From positions 8,955,501 through 9,019,500 of the forward strand of contig OW203987.1 in assembly GCA_934047225.1 (NCBI GenBank): a DNA stretch of 64,000 nucleotides, in the 5' to 3' direction. Positions 10,361-21,544 of the stretch are shown in pieces; position 1 is the stretch's first letter, and every line of letters begins with the position of its first letter. Position numbers and translations under genes: made by a program. Below the pieces are notes generated by a model. It worked only from the letters and a program-made list of their open reading frames with translations. It made no database searches and had not been told where the DNA came from. Source of the stretch: Ypsolopha sequella (lineage: Eukaryota > Arthropoda > Insecta > Lepidoptera > Ypsolophidae).

Positions 10361-10778
10361 TCACATTTCACAGAAACTGTTTCATCTAATAAAGAAACAA
10401 AACATTTTCTTTAGGATTTTGTCAAACTAAGTGTAAAGTATGGTATAAAGTGTGGCTCCAAAACAGATTTTATATTTTTTTGTAATGAAGAATATAGTTT
10501 TTGTATTTGAATAATATTAGGTAGAACGGTTTTGTTGATGAGTAAAAAGAATTTTCTTTTAGTGGAAATATACTTCTTTGACCTGCAAAAACTGGCTGCA
10601 GCTGCGGAAGCTCGTAAATTGGTCAGATAAAAAGGACCGTGTCCCAACGTACCGAGGATCACATCAGAGCGGTCAAGAATCGTAAAATCAACAAATCAGC
10701 CATAGCAGAACATCTACTTGGACATCTACTATAGCTGCATAAACCAAGTATTCTGTCAACGGAACGTCATTATATTCC

Positions 10779-10955
10779 AAATTCAAATTCAAATTCAAAA
10801 AACGTTTATTCAGGATAAAAAACATTACAGAAATAGCAATTTCAAATGCACCGCCAAACTGCAAGGCAGTTTATTGGCAGTTGGCGCTCTCACTCTTGTA
10901 AGAACTGGTCCTTCCAATCCTTGAACGGATACCATCACAAAATCCTGGTGCTATT
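10779..10955 (-). mobile_element. LINE 3'-end fragment with (TTTGAA)n tail
   Basis: On the - strand the unit ends '...ATCCTGAATAAACG' plus T/A-rich sequence, then tandem TTTGAA repeats (10779-10800). Short tandem tails of this type terminate lepidopteran jockey/CR1-like LINEs and related SINEs, and the LINE at 11860-13297 carries the same tail. No RT domain remains. Confidence 0.5.
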
Positions 10956-11027
10956 ATTATTATATATATACATACATACACACACATACATATACATACA
11001 TGTATATACATATATATATATATATGC
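10952..11027. repeat. Microsatellite (TA/CATA)n
   Basis: Runs of TATATA, CATACATACACACACATA and ATATATATAT. Open frames across it (tyrosine/isoleucine-rich) are artefacts of the repeat. Confidence 0.9.
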
Positions 11028-11378
11028 TTTTCGCAGTTAGAACACTGATTGAACGAACCAAGATTGGTGAGGGAAGCAGTTGAAATTAACAAACATAAAA
11101 CTTTCAACCGAGAAGATGACTTCAAACTGTCGCGTACTTAGAATCCAGTGATAGAGTTGTGCAAGAGCAAGGCTCGTAAAACATCGTGTGATTTCCGAAC
11201 GGACACCGTCAGTGTAGCGTGTAGGTCGGTAGATGAAGAAAATCCAGTCGTCGTCACCGCAAGCATAGATAAATTATTTATCTATGCCGCAAGTAACAAT
11301 AAACGACAGAGACGGAGGGTAAATCGCTACGTTTTCTAGCCTGTCGTCATCGCTGCACCGACCAGTCATCCCGCGACC

Positions 11379-11430
11379 ATGGCGGATGAAACGCTTTCAA
11401 AAATTCGGGAAAATATACAAACCAAACACG
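11379..11430 (+). CDS. Candidate first coding exon, unknown gene (partial)
   Basis: GCGACCATGG gives a strong start context. Seventeen codons (Met-Ala-Asp-Glu-Thr...Lys-His) plus one base lead to a consensus splice donor GTGAGT at 11431. The upstream 200 bp is less AT-rich than the surroundings, as a 5' UTR would be. I do not recognise the peptide and could not find a partner exon. It may be host or part of a transposon leader. Confidence 0.3.
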
Positions 11431-12051
11431 GTGAGTCCCGTACTGCTAATAATGTTTATAGTGACCGTGTACATTTAAAATCTTATAGAAATTTCTTCAA
11501 AAGAATACGACAAATATCCGGGTAAACACGAATACCGTCACCTTAAATTAGAGTGAAATAAAAATATAGGCATGAGCACGATTAAAATTTAAGCTCAAAT
11601 TAATAATATGCCTCCACACGTTATAATACGGCTCTGGTAAAAAACTAACTTCCCGGCGTGTCTTTATTACCAATGATATAAGGTTTAAAGTTGCTTTGGA
11701 CGGCTGAAATATAATATGGAAATTGATATTATCTTAAAAGCTTTTTCTTGTTCGTTAAATACAGCTGTTCAAAGACTTATTTTTTTATTTACTATTAGGA
11801 CTATGGAGTTTATCATCCTTATCAATAATTTAGAGCCTTGTTTTTATCTGGGCTCATTGCAAATTCAAATTCAAATTCAAATAGTTTATTTTGCAAAGCA
11901 GGTATAGATATATACACTTTTTACACGTCAAATTTAATCTAATAAAGAAAATATATGTAATAGAATAATAAATGTACATGAACTAAATTAAAGGTTTATT
12001 TAATTTATGTAGCAATATATTTACGATTAAAATGATAGGTAAAATATATAT

Positions 12052-12185
12052 TATACAAGATAAAATCCAATCAGCCGCCCGAACCCATACCGGAGACCCG
12101 GCCAGGGACCAGGAACAAGGTTCAATGATCACCAACCGAGCCCCCAGCACGAATCCAGGCGGCCGACCAAATCCCATCCTATATA
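12052..12185. mobile_element. Family D MITE, short copy
   Basis: Left arm TATACAAGATAAAATCC then CAGCCGCCCGAACCC; right arm CAGGCGGCCGACC then ATCCTATATA. The arms carry the family hallmark 'ccgcccgaattcatactggagac' in diverged form. It lies inside the 3' UTR of the jockey-like LINE, so it is younger than that insertion. Confidence 0.55.
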
Positions 12186-12503
12186 CTACATACTAATAGG
12201 TTACATATATAAATACATGCCTACCTCCGCCCATTCGATTAGTCTTGCTAAGAAGAAGGGCAAGAAACTTAGCAAGATCATGTCTTTTTTTTCAACATAA
12301 AACTTATACTATACAATATATGACTTATATCTACTTTAACCAAGGGATAAGAAAATACAAGACAGTAGGAATTCAGGTTAATGAAAAAAAGAAAAACATA
12401 TATATCTTTGTCTACCTGTCTCATATAGTCCTTTTCCTTTTACAGTCTGTAATCAATTAATGTTTACACCTTAGAGGAATCATAAGTTAAGAAATTATAC
12501 TAT

Positions 12504-13295
12504 TTAATTAAAGTATAACTTACTACGAGTATCATTATCACTGTAACACCAGGCTTCACCATCATCCAAATATTCATTTATTTTATAATATGCCTTTTTC
12601 AATAGGCCCTGCTTAATATACAGTTTAAACTTATTCTCTGACAAAGTAAGGACCTCCTTTGGAAGTTTATTGTAAAATCTTATACCATGTCCTACAAAAG
12701 AGGTACTCACCTTAGCGAGTCTGATTTTTGGAAAAGCCAGTTTATGCTTATTTCTGGTCTCCTTACAATGTTGCTTACCAAGCCTTGGGAAAGACTCAAC
12801 ATTTTTTCTGACATATCTAAGGACTTGGTAAATATATTCACAAGGAACCGTTAATATATTAATTTCTTTGAACTTTTGTCTTAATGAATCCCGGTGCTTC
12901 ATATTATAAATAGCCCGAATTGCTCTCTTCTGCAAAACAAAGACTGCGTCTGTATCCGCGGCTCTACCCCATAACAGCATGCCGTATGACATAATGCTGT
13001 GAAAGTAACTAAAATAGACTAGTCTAGCAGTATCTACATCAGTAATTTGTCTTATGCGTCTAACAGCGTATGCGGCCGAACTAAGTCTACCACATAGGGC
13101 TTCTATGTGGGGACCCCACTGAAGACGAGAGTCTACCGTAATGCCCAAAAACTTAGTTTCGTTAACTAACTCCAGCTTGGACCCCTGCAAAAGCAAATTA
13201 CAATCCACTTGAATTACATTTGGTAACGTGAATTTTATACATTTCGTCTTTTTTGCGTTTAAAACTAAATTATTTACAGTAAACCAATCAAGCAC
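12504..13295 (-). CDS. Non-LTR reverse transcriptase C-terminal fragment (263 codons)
   Basis: Open frame covering the end of the RT (thumb) and the C-terminal region. It has 'FTVNNLVLNAKKTKCIKF' near the start, FLGITVDSRLQW at about residues 49-60, and a tail 'FYNKLPKEVL...LLKKAYYKINEYLDD' typical of insect jockey-like LINEs. The catalytic (F/Y)ADD motif is upstream of the truncation and absent, so it cannot be active. The first Met is simply the first in the remnant. Confidence 0.8.
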   Translation of the reverse strand: MLDWFTVNNLVLNAKKTKCIKFTLPNVIQVDCNLLLQGSKLELVNETKFLGITVDSRLQWGPHIEALCGRLSSAAYAVRRIRQITDVDTARLVYFSYFHSIMSYGMLLWGRAADTDAVFVLQKRAIRAIYNMKHRDSLRQKFKEINILTVPCEYIYQVLRYVRKNVESFPRLGKQHCKETRNKHKLAFPKIRLAKVSTSFVGHGIRFYNKLPKEVLTLSENKFKLYIKQGLLKKAYYKINEYLDDGEAWCYSDNDTRSKLYFN

Positions 13296-13297
13296 CA

Positions 13298-14305
13298 GTG
13301 ATTGCTACGTACTTCATATTTTTATGGTAGATAGCTCTGGTTACTAGATATAACATACTGAAATTTCAGCTTGCGGAACCCAAAGGTTTTCAAGATATGA
13401 ATTTTTTATTTTTTTTTATTTTTATGAAATTTTTGCTTTGTCTGCATTTTCAAAACGCTGATGAAATGTCAAAATGAAATAACGTTCCGTTTATCGCAGT
13501 GGCAAATGTCAATCTAGAACGCACACTGCCTAAAAAACACTAAAAAATAATAGTTGTAAATTATTGAGGTAAAATGGAACGTGTTTAACACGGGAGCGGC
13601 CATTTTGTAATTTATCGGCTGACATCATTCGGGTTGGCTTTAGTATTTTAATCTATAAACCGACTTCTGCACTGGTAGACTAAAACTGTTCAAAATCGAC
13701 TCAGCACACCCCGACTCTATACAGTCTTGTGGCTACTACCCCTAGAGTGTATATAAAAAGCCGAAGGCGTGGAGGGAGGGCAGCCCCTGCCCGCTAATAA
13801 AGCTCAGGCACCCGTGTGAGCCGTAGCGTAGCGGCTGAGGCTGGCCGAAGCCGAAGGTGCGAAGGCGAATATGGGTGTCTGTGCTTTGTTACGCAAGGGC
13901 AAAGGGGCTGCACTTCCCGCAGCGCCGTAGCCGATGCAGAATTGAATTTATGTCATAAAAGTTTATGACATATAGGTGGTATTGTTAAACCACCAAAAAA
14001 ACTAAAAAAGTCCATTTTAGACCATGCCTAGAAACAAAATTATTTAGACCAAGTGTCTAATTATATTGGTACCTAATTTAAAAAATCTCATGGGGGGAAT
14101 ACCTCCCGCCCTTCCCCCCTATACTCCCCCGTCCTTAATTCGTGCGGAAATAATTAAATGACTTTCCTTTATCTGTGTAGTATTTGATATTTTAAAATAA
14201 ATGTTTTAATTACGGACTTTAGGACTCACTTTTTTAACTCACGATTTTGGTTTAAATTTATTAAGCTCTTCCTAATTATATTTTTTAATAAAATTGGCAG
14301 TTGAC
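13298..14305. other. Unassigned; GC-rich patch at about 13725-13935
   Basis: No coding region seen. 13725-13935 is unusually GC-rich for the window and repeats GCCGAAG/GCGAAGGCG-type words. A small palindrome, TATGTCATAAAAGTTTATGACATA, sits at 13950-13973. The patch may be a piece of a non-autonomous element; no ends were found. Confidence 0.4.
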
Positions 14306-14640
14306 CATACGGTCATTTACGGTCAATGCAGTTCGGCTTTGGAATGAACTTTCGCAAGCCCTCGGAAATTTTCCTTCTGTGTCCTCTTTTAGATTTAACT
14401 TGAAAAATTATTACCTATCATCTCTCTGATTGACTCGACTGAGTGTGCTACTTTGTTTGTTTGTGTGTATGTATACGTATGTATGTATTACTATGCAGTG
14501 TATTATATTTAAATGCTTGCAGAGGCTTGCAGATTATTTTTCTTTTTGCACAAATACGCAAATTTTTGTAAAATTTTCTTTCTCTATATCATCAGTTGAC
14601 TGGAAGATATTTCTTTAAGGAATAAGTCCCCTTCGGCCGC
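14306..14640 (+). mobile_element. CR1/L2-like LINE 3' fragment
   Basis: Corresponds to the last part of the ORF2 and 3' UTR of the element at 15888-18060: 'CATTTACGGTCAATGCAGT', then the codons for RLWNEL, a stop, TGTATGTAT runs, and 'TTGACTGGAAGA...CTTTAAGGAATAAGTCC'. It shares long near-identical stretches with that copy. 5'-truncated, with no repeat tail visible. Confidence 0.75.
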
Positions 14641-15880
14641 TTAGGTAACCAGAGTTTGGTAACCAGCCGAAAAGTAATTTCGTTTGTATGAACTAGGCTT
14701 GCTCCGCCGGCCTATTAAGGGCCTTACTATTGCCAAATGGGTACTTTCTAAAGCCTACTTCTCGTTTATGGCCAAACCAAAAATAATGAAAAAATGTATT
14801 ATGAATAATCAACTCTTAGACAACATATGCAACAGTTTTCTTTTTCATACCACCAAAACTTCTACATGAATTTTTTTTTTTACTGAACGGTGTTTTTCGA
14901 CCTCAAATTCCCTACTGCTGCTGAGTGGCTTGGCCGATTGAATTCATCTATGCTTTGATAAATAGATAAACTTTATAGCTATAAACATAACATAAGATTA
15001 TTCAATCGAGTAATCACGTCCAAGTGAAAAGTATAATTTTCCCTTATTTCGCTCTATCAAGGACGCAGCGAGCGTCGTAACAGCCACTATGCATTGCGCG
15101 CTGATATGAACGTTATTTCAATGTCGTTTCCGTTGATATTTGTAGTGACAAATATCGAGCTGCTAATTTGGCGATGGTAATCGCCTTAATAGGATATACT
15201 TACATGTTTCCTTTACCTTGACCATCCTAATACTAACTTTCGTATCCATAACATTACTTGCCTTGAAAGTAAATCCATAAAAATAACATTATTTTGCAGA
15301 TAATTCGTACTTTTATGGAAAACTTACGCAGTTTCGGGAAGAAAATATCATTGATTTATCTGTAGTATAACGATCGGATGGAACTGCTTTTTCTCTAAAA
15401 TATGGAGATTTTGAGGAAAGGTCATGTTTTTTTTTTTATCTAGCCATTGTTAGTCAATCGTGTTTTAAGACATAAAAATAAAATTTCAAGAAAACTCAAT
15501 TTTCAGTTTTTGCATTTTTTTTAGGAATGACAAATCCAAATTATAGTCCCTTTTGTCTATGAATGAGACAACATCAAGCTAACAGCAACATTAATTTAAT
15601 TTTTGTAAAGTGTGTGCTGTAAAAAACTATTACGAATCTTATCATGGAAACGGATGGCATTTAGGACGAACCGTTTTTGAAAATTAAATTTTAGTTATCA
15701 AACTGACAATAAAAACAAATTTTAATACGTAGATGTAAAACCTTGAAATCAACTTTTAAAAAGAAAACAAACAATGGAAATAGCTATTGAATTACTGAAA
15801 TTATTAACTCATGAATCTGTAAGAAAATTTCGGCAATTTCATAGGTAGTGACGTATTATACATGAAGTATGTACGTGGAT
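14641..15880. other. Unassigned AT-rich sequence
   Basis: Short open frames only (61-62 codons), none recognisable. No TIR pair found. It separates two copies of the same LINE family. Confidence 0.35.
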
Positions 15881-18060
15881 ATCAAAAATGATGCACACAG
15901 GATTCGCCTTTGCCGTTGAGTATCCTGATAAATCAATGATCGTTGAGTATAACGCCTGCAGGCATGCTAGACGTCAGCATATATTTGAGTCCATCGAGAA
16001 CTGTCCACCGCACAATCTTTGGAAGTTCCTAAAATCTCTTGGTGTTGGCAAGCCAAAGCCTGGTCCTCTTTCCAATATTGACTTAAATGCTATCAATAAC
16101 CATTTTAGTAGTCCATCTTCCTTTTTATCTAGCATTTCAAAATCTGATACCTTGAATACTCTACACAATACCATTCCTTCCTCTGATTACCTACCTTTCC
16201 AGTTCCATGAGATTACCTCTGTAGATGTTCGGAAGATTCTTCGCTCTATAACAACTAAGGCAGTAGGTGATGATGGTCTTAGTAAAGATATGTTTATCCC
16301 AATTTCTGATGCGGTTTGTCCTATAATAGCAGATATCATTAACTGTTCCCTGTTGTCAGGAGATTTCCCTAGTCCCTGGAAGAAAGCTCACATTATCCCT
16401 CTTCCAAAAAAGTCCAATCCTGCTTCTTTCTCAGATTTTCGCCCCATATCTATTCTTCCCATTCTTTCCAAAATCCTTGAGCATTTTGTTCACAAGCAAC
16501 TTGCTGATTTCCTATCCTATAACCATCTCCTTAATCCCTATCAGTCTGGGTTTCGTCCAGGTCACAGCACTACAACAGCTCTTGTAAATGTGACAGATGA
16601 CATAAGGCTAAACATTGAGCAGAAGAATCTAACCGTCCTAACGCTCCTAGACTTCAGCAACGCTTTCAACACTGTCGACTTTGACATACTTGTTGGCATG
16701 CTGAGGTCTCTTAGTGTTTCTCCGGAGGTAGTATCATGGTTCAATTCCTATCTTCGCGGCAGACAGCAGCTAGTCAAAATCGATAGCTCCAAATCTGATT
16801 GGTGTAATCTGACTGCCGGCGTTCCACAAGGTGGTGTTCTTTCTCCTCTTCTTTTCTCTATCTTTATCAATTCTATTACTGCATCCTTATCCTCCTCCTT
16901 TCATTTATATGCTGACGACTTGCAGTTATATACGGCTGCACCGCTGGACGACATAAACAGGGCAGTACATACTGTTAACACTGATCTTGTCGCCATCAGG
17001 GAATGGACAAGGCGTTTTGGTCTGCATGTCAACCCAAAGAAGTCGCAAGCTATAATCATCGGTAGTAATTACTACGTCTCCCGCTTGGACATGTCTGACG
17101 TGGCTGACGTGGTTTTTGATGGAGTGATAGTGCCTTATTGCACGACCGTTAGGAATTTGGGTTTGTGGATGGACCAAACTCTTTCGTGGTCTCCACATGT
17201 TAATGAAGTAAGCCGTAAAGTTTTCGGCTCATATCACTCGCTTAAGCGCCTACAGAATTTCTTGCCACTGAAAACGAAAATTACCTTAGCACAATCTCTT
17301 CTTCTTCCCCTTCTGGATTATGCCGATGTCGCTTATCTAGATCCCACTGAAGAGCTGCTTGATAAGCTGGAACGTCTTCAGAACTTGTGCATTCGATTCG
17401 TTTTCGGACTGCGCAAGTATGACCACGTCTCGGAGTTTCGATGCAGGCTTAAGTGGCTTCCTATTCGTCTTCGCAGGAACGTACACATTCTTTCCCTGTT
17501 ATATAATGTTCTCCGTAATCCTGTTTACCCTAATTATTTAAAAAAAAGATTTTTCCTACGCACTGATCGCAGCAACAGAGCGCTTCGGTTTTGTCATCAT
17601 ATCGATCTGGCGATGCCTGCGCACACCACTGATCGTTTTTCTAAATCATTTACGGTCAATGCAGTGCGGCTTTGGAATGAACTTCCGCAAACCCTCAGAA
17701 ATCTTCCTTCTGTGTCCTCTTTTAGATTTAACCTGAAAAATTATTACCTTTCATCTCTCTGACTAGACTGACTATGCTACTTTATTTGTATGTATGTATT
17801 TATGTATTTGTGTATGTATTAGTATGTAGTGTATTATATTAAAATATTAGGCTTGAAGAAGATTATTTTTCTTTTTGCACAAATATACTTGTAAATAATT
17901 TTTTCTTTTCTCCACACCATCGGTTGACTGGAAGAAATTTCTTTAAGGAATAAGTCCGCCCTTGCCTTTTATTTTTCTGTATTCTGTGTTTTATTTTAAT
18001 TTTTCTGTGCAATAAAGTGTTTATTCATTCATTCATTCATTCATTCATTCATTCATTCAT
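15880..18060 (+). mobile_element. CR1/L2-like LINE, 5'-truncated, with (ATTC)n tail
   Basis: Contains a long RT ORF (15888-17762), a 3' UTR of about 260 bp and a terminal ATTC tandem tail (18024-18060). There is no endonuclease domain or ORF1 upstream, so the copy is truncated near 15880-15900. Tetranucleotide tails are typical of CR1/L2-group elements. Confidence 0.8.
15888..17762 (+). CDS. LINE reverse transcriptase (ORF2, 624 codons, lacks endonuclease)
   Basis: Reverse transcriptase of a non-LTR retrotransposon, open along its length. Visible blocks are the linker before RT (about residues 20-50), FRPISILPILSKILE, GFRPGHSTTTAL, LLDFSNAFNTVD (about 253), GVPQGGVLSPLLFS (about 311) and the catalytic YADD (about 341). 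The post-RT region ends 'FTVNAVRLWNELPQ...NLKNYYLSSL'. Full-length ORF2 of the group is about 900-1000 residues with an N-terminal AP endonuclease, which is missing here. The first Met lies at the truncation point, so the first 10-15 residues may not be element sequence. Confidence 0.9.
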   Translation: MMHTGFAFAVEYPDKSMIVEYNACRHARRQHIFESIENCPPHNLWKFLKSLGVGKPKPGPLSNIDLNAINNHFSSPSSFLSSISKSDTLNTLHNTIPSSDYLPFQFHEITSVDVRKILRSITTKAVGDDGLSKDMFIPISDAVCPIIADIINCSLLSGDFPSPWKKAHIIPLPKKSNPASFSDFRPISILPILSKILEHFVHKQLADFLSYNHLLNPYQSGFRPGHSTTTALVNVTDDIRLNIEQKNLTVLTLLDFSNAFNTVDFDILVGMLRSLSVSPEVVSWFNSYLRGRQQLVKIDSSKSDWCNLTAGVPQGGVLSPLLFSIFINSITASLSSSFHLYADDLQLYTAAPLDDINRAVHTVNTDLVAIREWTRRFGLHVNPKKSQAIIIGSNYYVSRLDMSDVADVVFDGVIVPYCTTVRNLGLWMDQTLSWSPHVNEVSRKVFGSYHSLKRLQNFLPLKTKITLAQSLLLPLLDYADVAYLDPTEELLDKLERLQNLCIRFVFGLRKYDHVSEFRCRLKWLPIRLRRNVHILSLLYNVLRNPVYPNYLKKRFFLRTDRSNRALRFCHHIDLAMPAHTTDRFSKSFTVNAVRLWNELPQTLRNLPSVSSFRFNLKNYYLSSL

Positions 18061-18526
18061 CCTAAAGGCGCATGTTTCCATAAATTTTGTATGCGAGAAA
18101 AATAGCCGTGGTTCAGAACAATTTTTTTGGTCTATTTACTAATGCCCAAACAAAAAAAAATTAAGCTGTGGTCTGTGAAAAAGGTTTCCAAACATGGCCT
18201 TGGCGCTAAAGGGTCTTAAAAGTTGGGTTCGTAGTTTTTAGCGTCTTAAATTTTCCGAGCGGTCGAAAGAAACACGTCAAAACTCTCACTTCAACACAAT
18301 CGCTTTAATTAGGTATGCGGAGGCCAAATGGAAACAGTATCACAGGCCAGTGGTATCAAACAAGTCTGGTTATTGCGTTCGTGTTAATAACATGTCTACA
18401 ATTCATTCGTACTTCGAAATATTACCATTTTAATGAGCAATCAATTAATTGGCACTGCAAAATGACCACAAATTGAAGAGAAATTTACGTCCGAATAAAG
18501 TTTCACAAAACCGTAACCACACAACA
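18061..18526. other. Unassigned sequence
   Basis: No ORF, inverted repeat or known repeat recognised. Confidence 0.3.
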
Positions 18527-18767
18527 TAGGATAGAGTCAGAGTTTTTTCACGCGTGCAAAAGAGACGGCATTAGAACAGAATCATAAAGTAATTCATGCA
18601 AAACGGCCTTTTTAGAGGACCAGGGGATCTAATAAGGCCGACTTGGGTGAATCATAAAATGATTTAAAAGTAGGATAGAGTCTGAGTTTTTTCATGCGTG
18701 TAAAAGAAACGGCATTAGAACAGAATCATAATATGATTCATGCAAGACGGCCTTTTTAGGGGACTAG
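18527..18767 (+). repeat. Two direct copies of a ~95-bp unit
   Basis: 18527-18622 and 18671-18767 both read AGGATAGAGTC.GAGTTTTTTC, then a CGGCATTAGAACAGAATCAT block, then ACGGCCTTTTTAG. They differ by about 10%. The spacing is about 48 bp. Non-coding tandem duplication. Confidence 0.75.
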
Positions 18768-18815
18768 ATCGTGCGTTTACACCTTTTTAATAAATTTTTA
18801 TTCAACTGATGATTT

Positions 18816-19000
18816 TTGTTTATATAGCCAAATTCATACTGTAGACTCGGGAAGTCAAGGTTCAATTACGCTCTACTAATTTATGAACAACTCCGAGTAT
18901 AGGAAGCCTAAATTTAATTTTGCGCTTCTCACAAAAAGGATAATCGAGCCTTGGTACTGGCCACGAGTCTCCAGTATGAATTTGGGTATATAAACAAAAG
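18816..19000. mobile_element. Family D MITE
   Basis: Inverted ends TTTATATAGCCAAATTCATA (left) and TATGAATTTGGGTATATAAA (right), with inner CTGTAGACTCGG / CGAGTCTCCAG. The same end module occurs at 12052, 20941, 31424 and 56038. Non-coding. Confidence 0.65.
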
Positions 19001-19632
19001 TCATGTAATGTCGTATTAGCTTAAAATGGATGTTACTTTATCAGTCTCATTTTCATTCCAAGGATACAGATTTATTTAAAAAAAAAAATTTGGTGCCATC
19101 ACTGTGGGTACCAATAGCTGATCGGAATTTGGTGCTGTGATATATGTGATAACTTGGTTTTAATATGGATATTCCCGGGATTAGTATTCCGATGGTTTTG
19201 TTATATTGTGTAGTGAACCTAATGGCTATTACGAAAAGTGCCTCTCAGAATTTACCGATTATTTTTCGGGAACCATATACGTGGGATAATAATAAAGCCT
19301 CCGAAAAACAAATTAAATTCAAGCGAATTGCTACATACTGTTATACTATCTGAGCAGCGGCAAAGTTTGTTATCGAAAAACATAAAAAATGTATTATCCG
19401 GATGTCATTGTGTTTTGATCATTGAAGATTTAAAAATACTTTACCTTTCAGAGATGTAGTCCGCCGCTAGCTTGTTTCAATAAAAAAGCCACTGTTTCGC
19501 TTTCATTCGTTATCGATCGGTTGTCCTAGTATTGCTTTTGAATTGCAAATTCATTTTTATTATTAGTTTGTAGAAATCAATTATCTTTTAGCAGTACAAG
19601 GCAACTGACATACCTACAGACGCACACTTAAA
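19001..19632. other. Unassigned sequence
   Basis: Two overlapping + frames of 62 and 73 codons (19165-19459) have no domain I recognise and no good splice context. Left unannotated as genes. Confidence 0.3.
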
Positions 19633-20351
19633 AAAAACCGGCCAAGTGCGTGTCGGGCCATGCGCAGTGTAGGGTTCCGTAGTTGCCCTGCACAATATGC
19701 GGACTTCTTCTCCAGGTACATTTTATGAGTTTGTCGACTAATACAGATCGCGCCAAACTTCTAGTACGCTTGGAAGTTGCTCTTCCCAAGAACGGCCCAT
19801 ACATTTTGTTCCTGCTGATGCGAATCGCCCCGTGTTTAGAGGGGACTAAAAGTTTGGCGTGATCTGTACTCGTTAACTTGTAAAGCCTATTTAGCTGTGA
19901 TAGTTTTCTTTTTAATTTCCTTATGTATACTACTGCCGTGATTTTTTTCAGGTCTCCAAATACAACCTTTTTTCTGGTAGGGAGGGGGGGGACACTTGAC
20001 TCTAACAAAAATTAACACTTTTAAGCTTAATATTTCGCAAACGGAACCCTGGATCAAAAATGATCTTCTCACACCCCCAATATTTTTAAGTTACCTATCC
20101 AACGACACCCCACACTAGGTGATAGACGAGAAAAAAAATCATCCCCACTTTACGTGTAGAGGAGGTACCCTAAAAAAGAATCTATTTCAAAATTTTACTG
20201 TACCACTTTATCGGCGTGATAAATATGTATACCCATGCCAAATTACAGCTTTGTAGTACTAATAGTCTCTAAGCTAAACCGCGGACAGACAGACAGACGG
20301 ACATGGCGAAACTATAAGAGTTCCTTGTTGTTGATTACGGAACCCTAAAAA
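19633..20351 (+). repeat. GGGTTCCG repeat, long copy
   Basis: Begins AACCGGCCAAGTGCGTGTCG, GTAGGGTTCCGTAG, and ends GACAGACAGACGGACATGG ... TTACGGAACCCTAAAAACG. At about 720 bp it is more than twice the compact copy at 3839. The - strand frame of 126 codons (19628-20008) lies within it and is probably fortuitous. Confidence 0.7.
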
Positions 20352-20612
20352 CGAGAATATTTTTTTACAGAAAATTTTGTTTTGCGTGATTTAACTTTAA
20401 CAAAAGCGACAATCAATCACATTTATCTAAACATTCCTCCACAATCTTATTTTTTTACTTTTGTTTGTAAATCGACAGACCGTCACTGAATTGCTTTGTT
20501 TATAAACTGAAAATAAAATAAAAGCTCGAGCAAGAAATACGAGAAGGCATGTTTTGGAGGAAAGCTAATCGGTAAACGATCTCAAGCTACTTCCAAATAT
20601 ATTTCATTTTTA

Positions 20613-20936
20613 GTGAAAGTGAAAGTGAAAACTATTTATTTATTTGCCACAAAAAAGAAACACACACGTACAGAAAAAAAAAAAAGTGGCAAAAAGGCCA
20701 AACTCATCAAATGCTGCTAGTTGCAATGTTGTTAATAATAATGCAATGTTGTTAATAAAATAATGTTGTTTTAATGCTAGGACCTGGAATACTGAAAGGT
20801 CTGAAAAGAGTAAATTGCAGACATGATAATATTTTTGAAGACTAGTTTGTACCTGTATATACTGTGGTGTTAAAACGGTGAAAACCGATACACGCAGGTA
20901 CAAGATTGCTAGAATATTGCAAATAAAAAAGCCTTT
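20613..20936 (-). mobile_element. LINE/SINE 3' fragment (reverse)
   Basis: On the - strand it ends 'GGCAAATAAATAAATAGTTTTC' with a CACTTTCACTTTCA short tandem tail (about 20614-20640), as seen at the 3' ends of insect LINEs. The 87-codon - frame shows no RT motif. Low-information remnant. Confidence 0.35.
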
Positions 20937-20940
20937 GACT

Positions 20941-21392
20941 TACCTATATAAGGTGAAATTTAATCAACCGCCTGAATTCATACTGCAGACTCGGTTAGTG
21001 ATCAGGAACAATATTTAACCACCAGCAAGGTGGAATTCGAAAAAATCATTTTTTTGCTCCTATACTGCCTATACTAGGATTTGTAATTGAACCAGGGGCT
21101 CTACCGCGTAATTCTCATTTGTATCAACTTCAAGCAAATGCATGCGAAATTCAACGCGTGCAAAAGAGATGGCATGTTAGGCGGGCGTCATCGCACGCAC
21201 GACAAATTTCAATCTCAAGTTGATGTTGATGAAAATGAAAATTACGCGGTAGACCCACAGTCCAGTGTGAACGGGAGCGAAAATTATTTTTTTATGATTT
21301 CCAAAAAATTGGTAATTGAACCTCGTTCCTGATCACTAGCCGAGTCTCCAGTATGAATTCAGGCGGTTAATTAAATTTAACTTTGTCTATAC
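20941..21392. mobile_element. Family D MITE interrupted by family B MITE
   Basis: Outer arms: CAACCGCCTGAATTCATACT and ACTCGGTTAGTGATCAGGAAC on the left, with GTTCCTGATCACTAGCCGAG and AGTATGAATTCAGGCGGTT on the right. About 68 bp per arm is complementary. A family B MITE (21093-21258) sits between them, giving a clear insertion order: D first, then B. Confidence 0.75.
21093..21258 (-). mobile_element. CGCGGTAGA MITE, family B, copy 3 (nested)
   Basis: Inverted relative to copies 1 and 2. It starts CAGGGGCTCTACCGCGTAAT and ends ATTACGCGGTAGACCCAC. It is inserted in the middle of a family D MITE. The 81-codon + frame at 21087-21332 crosses both elements and is not a gene. Confidence 0.85.
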
Positions 21393-21544
21393 AATTTGTT
21401 ATTCCACTCCTCTATTCTCATTTCTGTCCTCATCTTATACCTTAAGAATACCTAGGAAAGTATCAACTAAACTAACAGTCTGATGGGCAGCGAAATTCTA
21501 GTCTTTACAGGTATTTTTTGGTATAATGCGATATCTTCGTAGTT

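Larger units (their letters stand above)
11860..13297 (-). mobile_element. Jockey-like LINE, 5'-truncated copy
   Basis: Reverse-strand non-LTR retrotransposon comprising an ORF2 C-terminus (12504-13295), a 3' UTR of about 640 bp, and a (TTTGAA)n tail at 11860-11883. It is truncated inside the reverse transcriptase at about 13297, a usual outcome of incomplete target-primed reverse transcription. A family D MITE (12052-12185) has inserted in its 3' UTR. Confidence 0.7.

Noticed and set aside
18527..18767. CRISPR-like repeats
   Set aside because: Only two 95-bp copies with no short spaced repeats; a eukaryotic tandem duplication.
19628..20008. 126-codon - strand ORF
   Set aside because: Lies inside a GGGTTCCG repeat, shows no domain and is not open in other copies.
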